Of a stretch of DNA of 64,000 bases, positions 25,290-34,623 are shown piece by piece. This DNA comes from Novosphingobium sp. (GTDB taxonomy: Bacteria > Pseudomonadota > Alphaproteobacteria > Sphingomonadales > Sphingomonadaceae). The notes below the pieces were generated by a model. That model saw only the letters and a list, made by a program, of their open reading frames with translations. It made no database searches and was not told the origin of the DNA. Both the position numbers and the translations under genes were made by a program. How positions within the stretch are numbered: the first letter of the stretch is position 1; the number at the start of each line of letters is the position of its first letter. Location of the stretch: the NCBI RefSeq assembly GCF_020852455.1, contig NZ_JADZAT010000010.1, positions 372,001-436,000 on the forward strand, written 5' to 3'.

Positions 25290-26218
25290 GCGAGGCGCCG
25301 GCCATCGCCGTGCGCGGCCTGACCAAGCGGTTCGGCGGGCGGACCGTGGTCGATCATGTTGACCTGACGGTCCAGCCCGGGCGGATCTGCGGGTTCCTGG
25401 GTCCGAACGGTTCGGGCAAGACCACCACGCTGCGGATGATCTGCGGGCTGCTGATCCCGGATGAGGGCGAGGGCGAGGTGCTGGGGCTGGACCTGGCGAC
25501 CAAACGCCGCGCGATCAAGCACCAGATCGGCTACATGACGCAGAAGTTCGGGCTGTTTTCCGACCTGTCGATTGCCGAGAACCTTGAATTCATCGCCCGG
25601 GTCTATCGGCTCGACAACCGCAAGGCGCGGGTCGATGCCGCGCTGGAGCGGCTGGGGCTGGCCAGCCGGTCAACCCAGCTGGCGGGCAAGCTTTCGGGCG
25701 GGTGGAAGCAGCGCCTGGCACTGGCCGCGGCGGTGCTGCACGAACCCAGGATCCTGCTGCTCGACGAACCCACCGCCGGGGTCGATCCGCAGGCCCGGCG
25801 CGAGTTCTGGGACCAAATCCACGCGCTGGCCCGTGAAGGTATGACCGTGCTGGTTTCCACGCACTACATGGACGAGGCCGAACGCTGCCACGAGATCGCC
25901 TATATCGCCTATGGGGTGATGCTGGCGCGCGGCACGATCGGTGATGTGATCGCCGGTTCGGGCCTGAAGGCCCTCCAGGGCGAAGGGCCGGGGGCAGACC
26001 GGCTCTCGGCCCAAATCGAGGCGCGCGAGGGGGTTGAGATGGCCGCGCCGTTCGGCACCTCGCTGCATGTCTGCGGGCGCGACATCGCCGCGCTCAGGCG
26101 TGCGGTGGCGCCCTGGGCCGACCAGGTCCGCTTCACCGAGGCGGACCCGACGTTGGAAGACGTCTTCATCCACCTGATGAAGGGCGCGGCCGACAATTCC
26201 GTGCTGGAGACCGCGTGA
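25286..26218 (+). CDS. ABC transporter ATP-binding protein (YbhF/CcmA-like)
   Basis: A 310-residue ATPase: Walker A GPNGSGKTT (about residues 38-46), Q-loop YMTQKFGLFSDLSI, signature KLSGGWKQRLALAAAVL, Walker B ILLLDEPTAGVDPQARREFW and switch His in VSTHYMDEAERC. One ATPase domain, unlike E. coli YbhF, which has two. It drives drug or lipid export with the permease. The stop is in the duplicated 21-bp sequence flanking the inserted repeat that separates it from the permease gene. Confidence 0.94.
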   Translation: MSEAPAIAVRGLTKRFGGRTVVDHVDLTVQPGRICGFLGPNGSGKTTTLRMICGLLIPDEGEGEVLGLDLATKRRAIKHQIGYMTQKFGLFSDLSIAENLEFIARVYRLDNRKARVDAALERLGLASRSTQLAGKLSGGWKQRLALAAAVLHEPRILLLDEPTAGVDPQARREFWDQIHALAREGMTVLVSTHYMDEAERCHEIAYIAYGVMLARGTIGDVIAGSGLKALQGEGPGADRLSAQIEAREGVEMAAPFGTSLHVCGRDIAALRRAVAPWADQVRFTEADPTLEDVFIHLMKGAADNSVLETA

Positions 26219-26224
26219 TGTGGG

Positions 26225-26406
26225 GGCTGCACTTCTTCTTCCCCCTCGATGGGGGAAGGATGCGAAGACTTGGCGACTTGTCGCCTAGTCGCAGCTGGAT
26301 GGGGGTGATTTTGCCCCGCCTCCAGCCTCACCCCCATCCAACCTGCGCTAGCGAGCAAGCTCGCAAGCTTCGGTATCCTTCCCCCATCAAGGGGGAAGGA
26401 CCTCGT
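26225..26406. repeat. Foldback repeat inserted between ABC genes
   Basis: About 182 bp made of nested inverted repeats. The outer arms 26239-26261 and 26375-26397 match in 22 of 23 bases, and the inner arms TGGATGGGGGTGA (26296-26308) and TCACCCCCATCCA (26328-26340) are perfect. The 21-bp sequence from 26204 to 26224, containing the ATPase stop, is repeated at 26407-26427 with one mismatch. This fits a target duplication made on insertion, which left both genes intact. Related to the element at 55129-55289. No transposase is present. Confidence 0.8.
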
Positions 26407-26420
26407 CTGGAGACTGCGTG

Positions 26421-27542
26421 ATGTGGGAACGGATTGGCGCCATGGTGTTCAAGGAAGTGCGGCAGATGCTGCGCGATCCCGGCACGATCGCGATGATGTT
26501 CATGTTCCCGATCCTTCAGCTGCTGATCTTCGGGATCGCGATCAACAACGATCCCCGGCACCTGCCGCTGGCGGTGGAGGCGAATGACAATTCGCAGTTC
26601 AGCCGCGCGATCGTTTCAAGCCTGCGCGCCACCAGTTACTTCGACGTGGTCGAGATCGCGGGCGGCTATGGCGAGGGGGACCGGCTGATCGCCGAGGGCA
26701 AGGCCTCGTTCCTGCTGACGATCCCGCCCGATTTCGCGCGCGGGGTGGTGCGCGGGGAAAGGCCGCAACTGCTGTTGACGGTTGATGCTACCGATCCGGC
26801 CAGCACCGGTCCGGCCGTGGCCGCGGTGAACGAGGCGGTCAGCCGCGCGCTGGGGCAGGAACTGGTGGGCCCGCTGGCCACCCGGCAAGCCAGCGCGCCG
26901 CCGGTCAACGTGGTGCTGCACCGCGCCTACAATCCCGAAGGGATCACCAGCCACAACACTGTGCCGGGTCTTCTGGCGATCATCCTGTCGATGACCATGG
27001 TTGCGCTGACCGCGATGTCGGTCAGCCGCGAGGAAGAGCAGGGGACGATGGAGAACCTGCTGGCCACGCCCCTGCGCCCGATCGAGGTGATGGTGGGCAA
27101 GATCGTGCCCTATTTCGCAATGGGCTTTGTCCAGACGGTGGTGATCCTGATTGCCGCCAAGGTGATCTTCGCGGTGCCGTTCCTGGGCTCGCTTGCCCTG
27201 CTGCTGGCCTGTACCTTGCTGTTCGCGCTGGTCTGCCTGGCGCTGGGCTTCACCATGTCCACCTTGGTTTCCAGCCAGGTCCAGTCGATGCAGGCCAGCA
27301 TGTTCTACCTGATGCCTTCGATCCTGCTGTCGGGCTTTGCCTTTCCGTTCCGCGGCATGCCCTGGCCGGTGCAGTGGCTGGCCGAACTGCTGCCGCCCAC
27401 GCACTATATCCGGCTGGTGCGCGGGATCATGCTGAAGGGCTGGGACTGGCGGCTGGCCGTGCCCGAAAGCGCGGTACTGCTGCTGATGCTGGTGACCCTG
27501 GGGACGATTGCCGTGCAGCGTTACCGCGATACGGTGGCCTGA
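26421..27542 (+). CDS. ABC-2 type transporter permease (YbhS/YbhR-like)
   Basis: A 373-residue permease. The N-terminal helix (about residues 20-42) is followed by a large periplasmic domain of about 130 residues with SFLLTIPPDFARGVVRGERPQLLLTVD, and then five C-terminal helices including GLLAIILSMTMVALTAMSVSREEEQGTMENLLATPLRP, the hallmark ABC-2 loop, and FPFRGMPWPVQW. E. coli needs two different permeases (YbhS and YbhR); only one is here, so it probably works as a homodimer. The ATG lies within the second copy of the 21-bp duplication, and the ancestral gene would have overlapped the ATPase stop as TGATG. Confidence 0.92.
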   Translation: MWERIGAMVFKEVRQMLRDPGTIAMMFMFPILQLLIFGIAINNDPRHLPLAVEANDNSQFSRAIVSSLRATSYFDVVEIAGGYGEGDRLIAEGKASFLLTIPPDFARGVVRGERPQLLLTVDATDPASTGPAVAAVNEAVSRALGQELVGPLATRQASAPPVNVVLHRAYNPEGITSHNTVPGLLAIILSMTMVALTAMSVSREEEQGTMENLLATPLRPIEVMVGKIVPYFAMGFVQTVVILIAAKVIFAVPFLGSLALLLACTLLFALVCLALGFTMSTLVSSQVQSMQASMFYLMPSILLSGFAFPFRGMPWPVQWLAELLPPTHYIRLVRGIMLKGWDWRLAVPESAVLLLMLVTLGTIAVQRYRDTVA

Positions 27543-27545
27543 CCG

Positions 27546-28037
27546 CTATTTGGCGAGGGAATCTGCGGCCGGCGGTGCCAGGGGCACATCCAGCCGCTGG
27601 TCGCTGCCGGTAAAGCGCTTGGGCCCGCCGTGCCCCATGGTGATGTAAGCGCGCCGTGTTTCATCGGTCAGCTCGACCTTGACCGACATCATGTCCCAGT
27701 TGTCGCCAGACAGGCCGCCGCCAAAAGTGGTGCGCAGGATCGCGGAACGGATCTGATGAACGCGGACCCCGCGCGGCAACGGCACCGTGGTCTGGTGGGT
27801 GGAGCGATCGGCCCAGCGCATGGCGCGCTGGTTCAGCATCCAGGTGGTGCTGGGCGTACCGTCAAAGACCAGCGTGGCGCGAACATTGTCGCGCCCGCCG
27901 CGCAGGTCATCAGCGCCGGTCATAACCGTGAAACGCAGGAACAGCTGGGGCTGCGGCGGGCTGGGGCGGGGATCGGCCACCGCCGCCGAAGCACCGATGG
28001 TCAGGCAAAGTATCGCGCCGAACAGGAACTTGCGCAT
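27546..28037 (-). CDS. Small secreted beta-sandwich-like protein
   Basis: A 163-residue protein with a signal peptide (FLFGAILCLTIGASAAVA). The mature part contains TGADDLRGGRDNVRATLVFDG, a long spaced beta pattern and GDNWDMMSVKVEL, which recalls a set of small PLAT/LH2-like extracytoplasmic domains with DDLRGG...DN and WDM. I do not know its function. Start at ATG 28037 excludes seven extra residues before the signal. Convergent with the ABC permease with 3 bp between stops. Confidence 0.6.
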   Translation of the reverse strand: MRKFLFGAILCLTIGASAAVADPRPSPPQPQLFLRFTVMTGADDLRGGRDNVRATLVFDGTPSTTWMLNQRAMRWADRSTHQTTVPLPRGVRVHQIRSAILRTTFGGGLSGDNWDMMSVKVELTDETRRAYITMGHGGPKRFTGSDQRLDVPLAPPAADSLAK

Positions 28038-28111
28038 GGCATCCTCCAGGTTAGGCAACCCGCTATTTTCGGTGCAGGATGCTTTGTGCCGCGGGCAAGG
28101 TCAAGACCCGG

Positions 28112-30970
28112 CTATTTGCCCTTCGGCGTGTCCACCCCCTCGGGCAGCACCAGAATTTCCAGCCCGCCGATGCTGGTAAGGTAGAGCCGGGCCATTGCCT
28201 GCACATCCTTGGCGCTCAGCGCCATGATCCGCTCGCGGCCCTTGACGTAACGCTCGATCCATTCCGGTTCGGTCTGGGCGTTATCGACGATCGACAGCCA
28301 GCCGGCGTTATTCTTCAACGCATTGTCATAGCCTTCGAGCATCGGCGCCTTGGCGCGCTTGAGCAGATCATCGCTGATCGGCTGGTCGCGCAGTTCGGCC
28401 AGCGCCTCGGCAATCGCGCTGCGGGTGGCAGGCACTTCCTTGACATCGACCGAAACGGCCAAAGTGAAAGTACCCCAGCCCGGATAGGTCTGCGAAGTCG
28501 ATTGGCCGACCTGCGGTGAATAGGTCTTGCCCAGCTTTTCGCGCAGATTGTCGGTCAGGACCACGCCCATCACCCGCTCCAGCAAGCCCAAGCGGACGTC
28601 GGCCACCGGGTCCTGGCCATCGCGGGTGGGCCAGGTCAGCGTCAGCAGCGCCTGGTCCTTGGCCCCGGTGTGGCGCAGGACGCGCGGCTTTCGATCCCTG
28701 GTAAAGCTGCGGACGCGCTGTTCGGCATAGGGGCGGAAGTCCGGTTCGCGCGCGGGCAGCGCGCCAAAGGTTCTGCCCACCAGTGCCAGCGCCGCATCCT
28801 CGTCAATATCGCCAACGATGGCGATCTCGATGGCGCCATTGCGCAGCCGGTCGCCCAGATCGCCTTTAAGTTTGGCGAAGTTGAGTTTGCGCCATTCCTC
28901 CACATTGCCCAGGCTGAAGCGCGGGTCCTTGTCGCTGAGGATGCTGCCCAGATCCGCGCCCAGCGCTGACCCCGGGGTCGATCGCAACGCGGCGAACATG
29001 TTGTTGACGTTCTGGGTAAAGCGCACCTCGGCTTCGGGGCGATAACCGGGATCGGTGATCTGCGCCGCCAGGTACTGCAACTGCAATTCAAGGTCGGCGG
29101 GCGTGGTTCCGGCCACGGCCACAAGGCTGCGTTCGCCGGGCCGGAAGTTGGCGGAAACCGCATGGCCGGCCAGGATCGAATCCAACTCGTCCCTGGAATG
29201 CTTGCCCAGCCCGCCCTGACCCAGCATTCCGGCCATGTTCATGGCCATCGGGTTTTCGCGGGTGTTGAGCATCGCGCCTCCGTCGACTGAAATCTGGACC
29301 AAGACCTGATCCTTCTTGAGGTCGGTCTTCTTGAGATTGAGCCGCACGCCGTTTTCAAACCGGATCATCCGGATCCCCAGCGCCGGGTCACGGGTGTCGC
29401 TGATCACTTTGCCCGCCGCACCGAAATCGGTGTAACCAAACGTGGTTGCAGCCTTGCGTTCGGGCGGGGCAACCGGCGCAGCCATCGCTTCGGCCCAGGC
29501 GCTGCGCAAACCCGCATCGCCGTCTGCCGGGGCGGTGCGGCCCTGAAAACGGATCAGCGGCTTGTCCAGCGGCAGCGCCTCGCGCTTCAGCGCTGCGAGT
29601 ACCGTTTCGGGCGTGATCTCTGCGGCGAACTCTTCAAACCGTTCGGCTGAACTGCTGGGGGTTACAGGAACCACATCGTTCTTCACCAGGCTGATCGCCG
29701 CACCCATCAGCGTGTCGTTCGAACGGGTGGTTTCGCCCTTGGCGGCATTGCGCCGGGCCGTGCGCTGGTTGGCCACCTGCTCGGCCACTTCTTCGGGCGT
29801 GAAGCCGTGGAGCATGGCCCGCTTGTATTCCTTGCCGGCCTCTACCAGCCCGCGCCGCCACTGGCCATCGACCGTATCGATCCCCAGCCAGGTTTCCTGT
29901 CCATCGCGGAACAGATCGCCCGACGCAAACGAGGCACTGCGAAACGGTGCATCCGGTTCACGGCTGCGGCGCTGCAGGCGGCGATTGATGATCGAATAGC
30001 CGATCGAGCGCATCACGTTTTCCTTGCGCTGCGCCAGGCTGTCGGGTTCGTCCTTCCAGGGGCCTGTGGTCATAACCAGCACGCCTTCGGACAGCGCCGG
30101 ATCGGTGTAGATATCGCTGGCCACGCGTGGTTTGACCGGGATCGGCCCGGCGCTGGGCCGCGGCTCAGCCGGCGCAGGCTGCCAGCTGGCAAAGCGCTCA
30201 CCAATCCTGGCTTCGACTATCGCGGGATCGAAATCGCCGATCACATAAAGTGTTGCCTGCGTGGGCACATATTCGCGCCGCCAGAATGCAGTCAGTGCAG
30301 CGGACGAAGCGCCTTGCAGCGATTCCTGCGTACCGATGATGTGCCGCGCGGCAAATCGCGAACCGGGCAGTTCGAACTCGATCCGGTCCAGAAAATTGCG
30401 CTGCTGGAAGGTGTTGCGATCGCGCAGTTCGGACAGCAGAATGCCCTTTTCTCGATCAACCGCACCCTGGCTGATCGTCAGTTCGCTGGCGGTTTCGCGC
30501 ATCAGCATCAGCGCGGTATCGAGCAGCGCGGCATCGTTGCGCGGCAGGTCCAGCTTGTAGATCGTGTGATCATAGCTGGTCTCGGCATTGGTATCCGATC
30601 CGAAGCTCAGGCCGCTGCGTTCCAGCAGCTTGACCATTTCGCCTTCGGGCACGTTCTTGCTGCCGTTGAAGGCCATGTGTTCGATGAAATGGGCAAAGCC
30701 GCGTTCGCTGTCCTGCTCGTCAAGCGATCCGGCGGCGATGTGGAAATAGACCTTCGCGGTGCCTTTGGGCGTGGCGTTAGGACGGATGACATAGCGCATG
30801 CCGTTGGGCAGCTTGCCAAAGCGGAAGGCGGGATCGACCGGTACGTCGCTCTTTTCAAAGGCCCAGGTCGGCGGCGGCGCGGCGCTTGAGACGGTTTCGA
30901 CGCCCTGGGCGCAGGCCGCGAGGGCAAGAGTGGAAATGGTGAGGGCGAGCAGAAATTTGGGTGAGCGCAT
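28112..30970 (-). CDS. M16 metalloprotease lipoprotein
   Basis: A 952-residue insulinase-family protease. Signal sequence with lipobox LAAC (Cys20), so probably anchored in the outer membrane or periplasmic side. The catalytic HFIEH (His94, Glu97, His98) with downstream REKGILLSELRD supplies the third zinc ligand region. Four domains are expected from the length: an active N-terminal half, the second M16C-type (about 240-450), and two C-terminal non-catalytic halves with GMLGQGGLGKHSRDELD and the DRLRNGAIEIAIVGDID region. It breaks down small peptides in the envelope. Stand-alone, and 42 bp before the downstream DUF924 gene. Confidence 0.92.
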   Translation of the reverse strand: MRSPKFLLALTISTLALAACAQGVETVSSAAPPPTWAFEKSDVPVDPAFRFGKLPNGMRYVIRPNATPKGTAKVYFHIAAGSLDEQDSERGFAHFIEHMAFNGSKNVPEGEMVKLLERSGLSFGSDTNAETSYDHTIYKLDLPRNDAALLDTALMLMRETASELTISQGAVDREKGILLSELRDRNTFQQRNFLDRIEFELPGSRFAARHIIGTQESLQGASSAALTAFWRREYVPTQATLYVIGDFDPAIVEARIGERFASWQPAPAEPRPSAGPIPVKPRVASDIYTDPALSEGVLVMTTGPWKDEPDSLAQRKENVMRSIGYSIINRRLQRRSREPDAPFRSASFASGDLFRDGQETWLGIDTVDGQWRRGLVEAGKEYKRAMLHGFTPEEVAEQVANQRTARRNAAKGETTRSNDTLMGAAISLVKNDVVPVTPSSSAERFEEFAAEITPETVLAALKREALPLDKPLIRFQGRTAPADGDAGLRSAWAEAMAAPVAPPERKAATTFGYTDFGAAGKVISDTRDPALGIRMIRFENGVRLNLKKTDLKKDQVLVQISVDGGAMLNTRENPMAMNMAGMLGQGGLGKHSRDELDSILAGHAVSANFRPGERSLVAVAGTTPADLELQLQYLAAQITDPGYRPEAEVRFTQNVNNMFAALRSTPGSALGADLGSILSDKDPRFSLGNVEEWRKLNFAKLKGDLGDRLRNGAIEIAIVGDIDEDAALALVGRTFGALPAREPDFRPYAEQRVRSFTRDRKPRVLRHTGAKDQALLTLTWPTRDGQDPVADVRLGLLERVMGVVLTDNLREKLGKTYSPQVGQSTSQTYPGWGTFTLAVSVDVKEVPATRSAIAEALAELRDQPISDDLLKRAKAPMLEGYDNALKNNAGWLSIVDNAQTEPEWIERYVKGRERIMALSAKDVQAMARLYLTSIGGLEILVLPEGVDTPKGK

Positions 30971-31012
30971 CAGCTATTGGTGACCGAAACCAAAGTAATC
31001 GGCAAGTCCTGC

Positions 31013-31570
31013 TCAGCCCGCGAATCCACCCTGGTCGAGAAATTTCTGCTCTTCATCAGATGTTTCGCGGCCCAGCACCGCATTGCGGTGCGGGAAGCGG
31101 CCAAAGCGGGCCACGATATCGCGGTGGACAGCTGCCCAGTGTGCGGCATCGCCGCCGGTTTCCGCGTCGAGCGCCTGACATAGCCGCAGGCACAGGTCCT
31201 GGTCGGCCAGGTCTTCGCTGTGTTCGAACGGCAGGTAGAAGAATGAGCGCAAGGCGGCCGGCGCAGCCCGGTCATGCCCGGCCGCCAGCGCCGCGCGGGC
31301 GATCTGCCGGGCCTTGGGGTCGGTCGCGAAGGCATGGGCCGAACCCCGAAACAGGTTGCGCGGGAACTGGTCGAGCAGGATCAGCAGCGCCAGCGCGCCT
31401 TGCCAGTCAGCCGCCCAGTGATCGAACTCACCGCGCGCGGCGGCGTGATGCGCTTCGCCGAAGTGCTCAGCGATCTCGGCGTCGAATGCCGCGTCCTTGG
31501 CGAACCATTTGGCCGGGTCCGCCTCTTGCCAGAAGCCGACCACAGCGGCGGGGGCAGGCGCCCCCGGCAT
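31013..31570 (-). CDS. DUF924 family protein
   Basis: A 185-residue helical protein. Signature residues of DUF924 are all present: VVGFWQEADPAKWFAKDAAFDAEIAEHFG, LALLILLDQFPRNLFRGSAHAFATDPKARQIA, LRSFFYLPFEHSEDLADQD and RFGRFPHRNAVLGRETS. Its fold is TPR-like but its role is unknown. Start ATG 31570 overlaps the purC stop by one base; an alternative GTG at 31573 would overlap by 4. Either way it is coupled to purC. Confidence 0.88.
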   Translation of the reverse strand: MPGAPAPAAVVGFWQEADPAKWFAKDAAFDAEIAEHFGEAHHAAARGEFDHWAADWQGALALLILLDQFPRNLFRGSAHAFATDPKARQIARAALAAGHDRAAPAALRSFFYLPFEHSEDLADQDLCLRLCQALDAETGGDAAHWAAVHRDIVARFGRFPHRNAVLGRETSDEEQKFLDQGGFAG

Positions 31571-32352
31571 CACTTGCCGCGCAGCTTGCGGTGCGCGTTG
31601 AGGTCCAGCACTTCGCTGGGGCCCTGGTCGGTATCGAGCAGGCCAAGGCGCCGCGCGACTTCCTGATAGGCCTCTTCCTCACCGCCCAGGTCGCGCCGGA
31701 AGCGATCCTTGTCGAGCTTTTCGCCGGTGGTCATATCCCACAGGCGACAGCCATCGGGGCTGATTTCGTCGGCCAGGATGATCCGGCTGTAATCGCCGTC
31801 CCACAGCCGGCCGAATTCCAGCTTGAAGTCGATCAGGCGGATGTTGATCGCGGCGAACATGCCGCACATGAAATCGTTGACCCGGATCGCCATCGCCGAG
31901 ATGTCCTGCATCTCTTCGTTGCTGGCCCAGCCGAAGCAGGCAATGTGCTCTTCAGCGATCATCGGATCGCCCAGCGCATCGTCCTTGTAATAGTATTCGA
32001 TCAGCGTGTGCGGCAGCGGCTCGCCTTCGGGAATGCCCAGGCGCTTGGAAATCGAGCCGGCCGCGACATTGCGCACCACCACTTCGATCGGGACGATTTC
32101 GACCTGGCGAACCAGCTGCTCACGCATGTTGAGCCGCTTGAGGAAATGGGTCGGGATGCCGATGTGGTTGAGGCGGGTGAAGACATATTCGCTGATGCGA
32201 TTGTTGATCACGCCCTTGCCGTTGATCGTGCCCTTCTTCTGGGCGTTGAAGGCGGTCGCGTCATCCTTGAAATACTGGATGATCGTGCCCGGTTCGGGGC
32301 CTTCATACAGGATCTTGGCCTTGCCTTCGTAGATCTGGCGGCGACGGGACAT
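31570..32352 (-). CDS. purC: SAICAR synthase
   Basis: Joins CAIR and aspartate with ATP, a step in purine synthesis. The 260-residue sequence starts [31 protein letters not shown] and carries the family motifs [33 protein letters not shown] and [14 protein letters not shown]. Short single-domain bacterial form, normal length. Upstream of, and coupled to, the DUF924 gene. Near the end it has [21 protein letters not shown]. Like the other purine genes here it is on the minus strand. Confidence 0.97.
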   Translation of the reverse strand: MSRRRQIYEGKAKILYEGPEPGTIIQYFKDDATAFNAQKKGTINGKGVINNRISEYVFTRLNHIGIPTHFLKRLNMREQLVRQVEIVPIEVVVRNVAAGSISKRLGIPEGEPLPHTLIEYYYKDDALGDPMIAEEHIACFGWASNEEMQDISAMAIRVNDFMCGMFAAINIRLIDFKLEFGRLWDGDYSRIILADEISPDGCRLWDMTTGEKLDKDRFRRDLGGEEEAYQEVARRLGLLDTDQGPSEVLDLNAHRKLRGK

Positions 32353-32381
32353 GCTGGGCTTCCTTATGCGCTAAACGGCAA

Positions 32382-32424
32382 GCCCCGGCCTGTGCCGATC
32401 CCAGAGGAATCGCGCGGCCGGGGC
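32382..32424 (-). terminator. Possible hairpin between S9 peptidase and purC
   Basis: GCCCCGGCC (32382-32390) and GGCCGGGGC (32416-32424) form a perfect nine-pair stem with a long loop of 25 bases. On the minus strand it follows the S9 gene by about 48 bp and is followed by CTTGCCGTTT, a poor T-run. A weak terminator or just GC-rich chance. Confidence 0.3.
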
Positions 32425-32471
32425 GGTTTCCAGCGCCTTACGCGAAAACGCGGTGCGGCGCAACGCGGGGC

Positions 32472-34409
32472 CTACTGGCCCAGCAAATTCGCCCGCCAGA
32501 ACATCAGTTCGACCCAGAACTGATAGTCGGCGTTCTCCTTCTTGGCGAAGCCGTGGCCTTCGTTCATCCCGACCAGGTGCCAGGCGGCTCGGCCCTTGGC
32601 GCGGACGGCGGCGACGGCCTGGTCAGCCTCGCTCTTGGGGACGCGCGGATCGTTGGCCCCGGTCACCACCAGCAGCGGGATCGACAGCTTGTCGATCGCG
32701 GTCAGCGGCGAGATCGCCTGCAGCTTGGCGCGCTGCTTGGGATCGCGCTCGTCGCCGTATTCGACCCGGCGCAGATCGCGGCGATAGCTCTGGGTATTTT
32801 CCAGGAAGGTGACGAAATTGCTGATCGCGACGATGCAGTCGGCCGCCTTGAGCCGATCACCATAGCGGATCGCGACCGCATAGCACATATAGCCGCCGTA
32901 AGATCCGCCGGTTACCGCGGTGCGGCTGGCGTCGATCGCCGGATCGGCCTGCAGTCGGTCGAGGAAGGCGCCGATGTCCTTCACCGAATTTTCGCGCAGG
33001 AACGGCCCATTGTCGAGGCTGACGAAGCGCTTGCCGAACCCGGTTGAGCCGCGCACGTTGGGATAGAACACCGCAACGCCCAGCTCGTTGAGCAGGTAGT
33101 TGGCCCGGCCGCGGAAGCCGGGGGTGGACTGGCCTTCGGGGCCGCCGTGGATGTTGACGATCAGGGGGCGCTTGCCCGGGAACTTCGCCGGATCGGGACG
33201 ATAGAGAAAGCCGCTGACCGCTTCGCCGTCAAAGCTCTTCACCTCGACGAATTCGGGCTCGACATTGACCGCCGGATCAAGCCCGCCGGTTTCGCTGGAC
33301 GTCCAGCGGGTGACCGCCAGACTGGCCGGATCGACCGAATAGGCATCGGCGGGAACCTTGGCCGAGGACAGGGTCAGCCCGATCGTGCCCCACGGCGCGA
33401 TCTGCAGCGATCCGATCGTGCCCTTGGGCAGACCCGGCACTTCGCGCACCGCGCCGGTCCTGGGGTCCATTAGCTTGAGCTTGAAAACGCCGGCTTCGTT
33501 GATGGTGTAGGCAATGAAGCTGCCGTCTTCGGCAATGTCGAAGCTTTCGACATCCCATTTGGCCTCGGGGCTTTTCGGGGTGAACTTGCCGGTCTTGGGA
33601 TCAAGCGTGCCCAGCCGCCGGAAATCGCTGCCCTGATCGCTGGTGACCCACAGTGTGCCGTCAGGGGCAAACTGGATGCCGCCATAGGCCACCGCCTGCT
33701 TGTGATCGCCGATCGGGGTGGTGGCACCGCTCGCCAGGTCAAGCCAGTAGAGGTCGGTCTTGGTCACCGACACATAGTTGGCGATCACCGCCTGGGTATT
33801 GCCGGGGGCAAAGGCGGCCAGACCCCAGCCGCCGCCAGTCACCTGCTTGACCATCCGCGCCGAGGCCGGATCGCGCGGATCCATCACGTAAAGGTCATTG
33901 TCTGCACCGTTGCGGCGGGTCGAGCTGAAGGCGATCCATTTGCCGTCCTTGCTGGCGGCGTTGAGGCCATTGCGGCTCTTGCCGTCGGTCAGCAGGTTCA
34001 GCCGCCCGTTCCTGAGCGTATAGAGCTGGAAGAATTCGTTCCCGCCCTTGTCCTTGCTGACCACCAGCGTGCCATCGCCCGGCAGATGACTGCCGCTCAG
34101 CGGTTCCGCCTCGAAGCTGATCTGGCGCCGGGCCATGCCGGGGCCTGCCACACTGTGCAGCTGGGCGACATTGCCGAAGCGGGTCGAAACCAGCATCCCC
34201 TTGCCAACCGGATCCCAGCCCAGGAATACGGCAGAGCGGAATTCCATGTAGGGCCGCGTTTCCTCTACCAGCGCCTGCGGCACAGCCGGGATCCCGTCGG
34301 CAACCAATGCGGCGGGCTTGGCTGCGGCGGGCGGCGCTGCCGCTTCCTGGGCGTGCAGCGCGCTGGCGGAAAAGGCGAGGGCGGTGAAGGCAAGCAGGTG
34401 ACGACGCAT
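32472..34409 (-). CDS. S9 family prolyl-oligopeptidase-type peptidase
   Basis: A 645-residue secreted serine peptidase. Signal peptide (LLAFTALAFSASALHA); a seven-bladed propeller (about residues 60-370) with repeated DGKWIAFSSTR and DGTLWVTS beta strands; and a C-terminal hydrolase domain. The catalytic Ser is in GGSYGGYM near residue 500, the Asp in TGANDPRVP and the His in NEGHGFAKKEN. It belongs to the dipeptidyl-peptidase/acylaminoacyl-peptidase group and trims oligopeptides outside the cytoplasm. Its location between purC and an unrelated pilin gene says nothing more. Substrate unknown. Confidence 0.92.
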   Translation of the reverse strand: MRRHLLAFTALAFSASALHAQEAAAPPAAAKPAALVADGIPAVPQALVEETRPYMEFRSAVFLGWDPVGKGMLVSTRFGNVAQLHSVAGPGMARRQISFEAEPLSGSHLPGDGTLVVSKDKGGNEFFQLYTLRNGRLNLLTDGKSRNGLNAASKDGKWIAFSSTRRNGADNDLYVMDPRDPASARMVKQVTGGGWGLAAFAPGNTQAVIANYVSVTKTDLYWLDLASGATTPIGDHKQAVAYGGIQFAPDGTLWVTSDQGSDFRRLGTLDPKTGKFTPKSPEAKWDVESFDIAEDGSFIAYTINEAGVFKLKLMDPRTGAVREVPGLPKGTIGSLQIAPWGTIGLTLSSAKVPADAYSVDPASLAVTRWTSSETGGLDPAVNVEPEFVEVKSFDGEAVSGFLYRPDPAKFPGKRPLIVNIHGGPEGQSTPGFRGRANYLLNELGVAVFYPNVRGSTGFGKRFVSLDNGPFLRENSVKDIGAFLDRLQADPAIDASRTAVTGGSYGGYMCYAVAIRYGDRLKAADCIVAISNFVTFLENTQSYRRDLRRVEYGDERDPKQRAKLQAISPLTAIDKLSIPLLVVTGANDPRVPKSEADQAVAAVRAKGRAAWHLVGMNEGHGFAKKENADYQFWVELMFWRANLLGQ

Positions 34410-34535
34410 GTCAGGTTCCCCGGTGAATGAAATGGCAGGCGCAACTTGTGGCGCGTGCCGTGGTCAAGGGCAACCGGGCAATCGACGAATGGTAAACCGG
34501 CAAGGGCGAATGCCGCGCCGTTCTTGGCAAAGCAA

Positions 34536-34581
34536 TTAACCGCAGATGCCAAGCAGGCTTGCAGAGCCAAGCTTAACCGCA
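34536..34581 (+). promoter_or_regulatory. Repeated TTAACCGCA before the Flp pilin
   Basis: TTAACCGCA at 34536-34544 and again at 34573-34581. TTAACC is the conserved half of a CtrA site, and pilin genes are CtrA targets in Caulobacter, but the second half-site (TTAA at 7 bp) is missing, so this is a weak suggestion. Confidence 0.3.
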
Positions 34582-34623
34582 TTCGGCGAGCCTGCGCAAA
34601 GGATAGTCCAGGGAACCCGGTCC

